DNA from: CAZEDU01 sp964511185
GTDB taxonomy: Bacteria > Myxococcota > Myxococcia > Myxococcales > Myxococcaceae
NCBI GenBank assembly: GCA_964511185.1
Contig: CAZEDU010000109.1
Coordinates: 1 to 17,040, forward strand
Length of the DNA: 17,040 nucleotides
Reading direction: 5' to 3'
The notes under the pieces are model-generated. The model saw only the letters and a program-made list of their open reading frames with translations. It was not told the DNA's origin and did not search any database. Positions 15,672 through 17,040 of this stretch are shown in pieces. How positions within the stretch are numbered: the first letter of the stretch is position 1; every line of letters starts with the position of its first letter. A program made the position numbers and the translations under genes.

Positions 15672-16151
15672 TTAGCCTTCGAACAGGATGTCGACCTCGA
15701 GCCGATCCTCGGACTGGAAGGTCACGTTGACCGAGGGCGTGCCGGTGAGGCCGATCTCCACCGAGCTGGGCGTCATGATCGGCTGCGTCGACAGGATCGA
15801 GCCCTCCGCGCAAGCGGACTTCGAGAAGACCGCGGTGGTCTGCGTGTCGAGGAGCCACTCGCCTGGGCACAGGCCTTCGACCAGGCCATGGGGAGGAGGG
15901 TCGCCCGCGAAGTCGCAGCCAGGGCCCGGCTGGGCGCACCAGCAGTGGCGAATCCACGTCGCGCCGCCCTCGCAGCCGCTGCCTCCGCCGCTGCGGCTCA
16001 AGCGAACCAGGGCCGACTGGACGGTGGAGGGCCACGCGTTGCTCTCGCCGAGGACGATCTCGAGAGAGCCAGAGGCCTGCGCCTCGAGCGAGGTGCGGCC
16101 GCACGCGCTCGAGACGAGCAAGACCACACAAGCGAACCAGAGCGCCCTCAC
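15672..16151 (-). CDS. Cys-rich lipoprotein, function unknown
   Basis: A 159-residue protein with an N-terminal lipoprotein signal (VRALWFACVVLLVSSAC, lipid-acceptor C17, then G). The mature part carries six further Cys, clustered in the middle third (SGCEGG, RHCWC, PGCDF, GLCPGE, SACAEG), enough for three disulfides, and is otherwise Ser/Gly-rich with beta-strand character. The C-terminal stretch ending NVTFQSEDRLEVDILFEG is clearly related to the end of the partial gene at 16913. The GTG start at 16149-16151 was chosen because GGAGG lies 7 bases before it, the signal peptide begins there, and it overlaps the protease stop as GTGA, implying coupled translation. The longer frame to 16244 only adds shadow of the protease gene. 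Family not recognised; +2 Gly suggests outer-membrane placement. Confidence 0.78.
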   Translation of the reverse strand: MRALWFACVVLLVSSACGRTSLEAQASGSLEIVLGESNAWPSTVQSALVRLSRSGGGSGCEGGATWIRHCWCAQPGPGCDFAGDPPPHGLVEGLCPGEWLLDTQTTAVFSKSACAEGSILSTQPIMTPSSVEIGLTGTPSVNVTFQSEDRLEVDILFEG

Positions 16152-16897
16152 GCGCGATCCTCCGATCCGTTCCGGCGGGCCCCGATCCACGCGAGCACTC
16201 CCGAGAGCCAGAGCGTCGCCGCCGTAGCGCCCCGCGCCCCGCATCCCACGGGCGGCTCGTCTTGGGCCGGAGGGTACGCCTCGCAGGGGAACCGCGCGTC
16301 GTCCTCCGACAGCGTACGCACCGCGTGGGCGCCCTTCACCCGGCCGTCGACCATCACCGACGGCCCCTCGCGCTCGTGCTGGAGCCCGAGCACGTGCCCC
16401 ACCTCGTGCAGCACCACCGCCTGCACGTCGACGAAGCCGTCCTGGGGCGTGGCGTCGGCCGAGAAGGCGAAGCGCTCACCGTTCAGCTCGATGTCGGCGT
16501 CGAGGATCTTCCCGTCCGCCGTATAGGTGACGGACGTCAGCGCGATGGCTGAGCCCCGGCACTCCTGCGCGTTGGGGCACCAGCCCTCCTCGAGCCAGGT
16601 GATCGCCACCTGGCCGTCGTTTTGCCGAGAGAGGCTCGGCAGCACTCCGTCTTCGACGAAGCGGACCTGCGAGCAGTCCTGCTGCCATTGGCGCAGGGCG
16701 GTGCGCGCCGCCTCGAACGCCGCGTCGCCGGGGATGTCGTCGCTCCCGCGGGCGTCGAGCGCGTAGCGAATGGGCTGCTCGACCCACCGGAGCGGCGCGC
16801 CCGACGGCGCCTGCGTGCGCGTGTAGGCCCCCGCGGTGGTGGCCGAGAAGGCCACCACCGTGACGATGGGCCAAACCGGGAGCCTCTCCACGCGCAT
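16148..16897 (-). CDS. Matrixin-like zinc metalloprotease with MYXO-CTERM-like surface anchor
   Basis: A 249-residue secreted peptidase of the metzincin type. Signal peptide about residues 1-24 (VTVVAFSATTAGA). The catalytic zinc motif is complete, HEVGHVLGLQHE: H164, E165, H168, and H174 as third ligand, with a Met at 182 (PSVMV) as a likely Met-turn. Upstream, WLEEGWCPNAQECRG has a probable disulfide pair, and ILDADIELNGERFAF is typical of matrixins. The C-terminus (from PPVGCG, C219) has a Cys, a hydrophobic helix about 224-240 and an Arg pair followed by a polar end, resembling the MYXO-CTERM sorting signal (Cys, membrane helix, Arg cluster), whose proteins are anchored at the myxobacterial cell surface; the basic cluster is weak here. 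The ATG is 15 bases after the stop of the upstream partial gene, and its stop overlaps the lipoprotein start. Confidence 0.88.
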   Translation of the reverse strand: MRVERLPVWPIVTVVAFSATTAGAYTRTQAPSGAPLRWVEQPIRYALDARGSDDIPGDAAFEAARTALRQWQQDCSQVRFVEDGVLPSLSRQNDGQVAITWLEEGWCPNAQECRGSAIALTSVTYTADGKILDADIELNGERFAFSADATPQDGFVDVQAVVLHEVGHVLGLQHEREGPSVMVDGRVKGAHAVRTLSEDDARFPCEAYPPAQDEPPVGCGARGATAATLWLSGVLAWIGARRNGSEDRA

Positions 16898-16912
16898 GCG
16901 AGGGACGCTGGG

Positions 16913-17040
16913 CTACCCGTCGAACTGAACGTCGATCTCGAGCGAGCTGGTCGCCTGGAAGATGATGTTCGTCGAGGCGGTGCCGCCGTAGGGGATGGCG
17001 ATGGTGGCCGGCGTCGAGCTCTCGGTGGTGATCAGCTCGG
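16913..17040 (-). CDS. 3' end of a gene related to the downstream lipoprotein (start outside the window)
   Basis: The minus-strand frame from the right edge to TAG (16913-16915) encodes 41 residues ending SSLEIDVQFDG. Its last 33 residues align without gaps to the end of the lipoprotein encoded at 15672-16151, with 14 identical positions by hand count, e.g. TP, GT, FQ and LE-D---F-G. This makes it a probable paralogue and so likely also a lipoprotein, but the N-terminus is not visible. It lies 15 bases upstream of the protease start on the same strand, indicating one operon. Too short to have been seen as a gene by length alone. Confidence 0.75.
   Translation of the reverse strand, partial: ELITTESSTPATIAIPYGGTASTNIIFQATSSLEIDVQFDG

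Overview
The window is about 17 kb of GC-rich, densely coded bacterial chromosome, broken once by a 10-N assembly gap (11254-11263). It is probably from a myxobacterium or close relative (Myxococcota). This rests on base composition, the many secreted proteins and lipoproteins, a MYXO-CTERM-like tail on a metalloprotease, and protein sequences of myxobacterial character. It is an inference, since there is no rRNA or marker phylogeny here. No tRNA, rRNA, CRISPR array, IS element or prophage was seen.

Layout. 3-2352 (+): the 3' part of an acyl-CoA dehydrogenase, a MarC-family membrane protein, and exonuclease III. 2354-2641 (-): a small protein with eight cysteines of zinc-ribbon type, convergent with exonuclease III. 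2708-3337 (+): a putative exported protein of unknown function, whose 3' end runs into a cluster of small inverted and tandem repeats. 3369-3722 (-): a small two-helix membrane protein, divergent from rlmE (3787-4389, +), a 23S rRNA 2'-O-methyltransferase. 4441-6318 (+): a secreted beta-propeller protein. 6332-9561 (-): a two-gene unit in which a DUF559-type endonuclease-fold gene overlaps by 4 bases the start of a fused flavin monooxygenase / old-yellow-enzyme gene of the salicylyl-CoA or 2-aminobenzoyl-CoA hydroxylase type. 9803-15659 (+): a very large alpha-2-macroglobulin-family protein with an intact CTEQ thioester motif, interrupted by the assembly gap. 15672-17040 (-): a cell-surface cluster of a Cys-rich lipoprotein, a matrixin-like zinc metalloprotease with a MYXO-CTERM-like tail, and the 3' end of a further gene related to the lipoprotein.

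How the genes work together. Most of the window is ordinary housekeeping and metabolism (acyl-CoA oxidation, DNA repair, rRNA methylation, CoA-linked aromatic hydroxylation). The more unusual part is the right half, where a giant protease-trap-type protein lies tail to tail with a surface metalloprotease flanked on both sides by related lipoprotein-type genes. A candidate ECF sigma-type promoter lies directly before the macroglobulin gene, and a long imperfect hairpin lies in the divergent gap between that gene and the endonuclease gene. A regulatory or functional link between the macroglobulin and the protease cluster is a hypothesis only.
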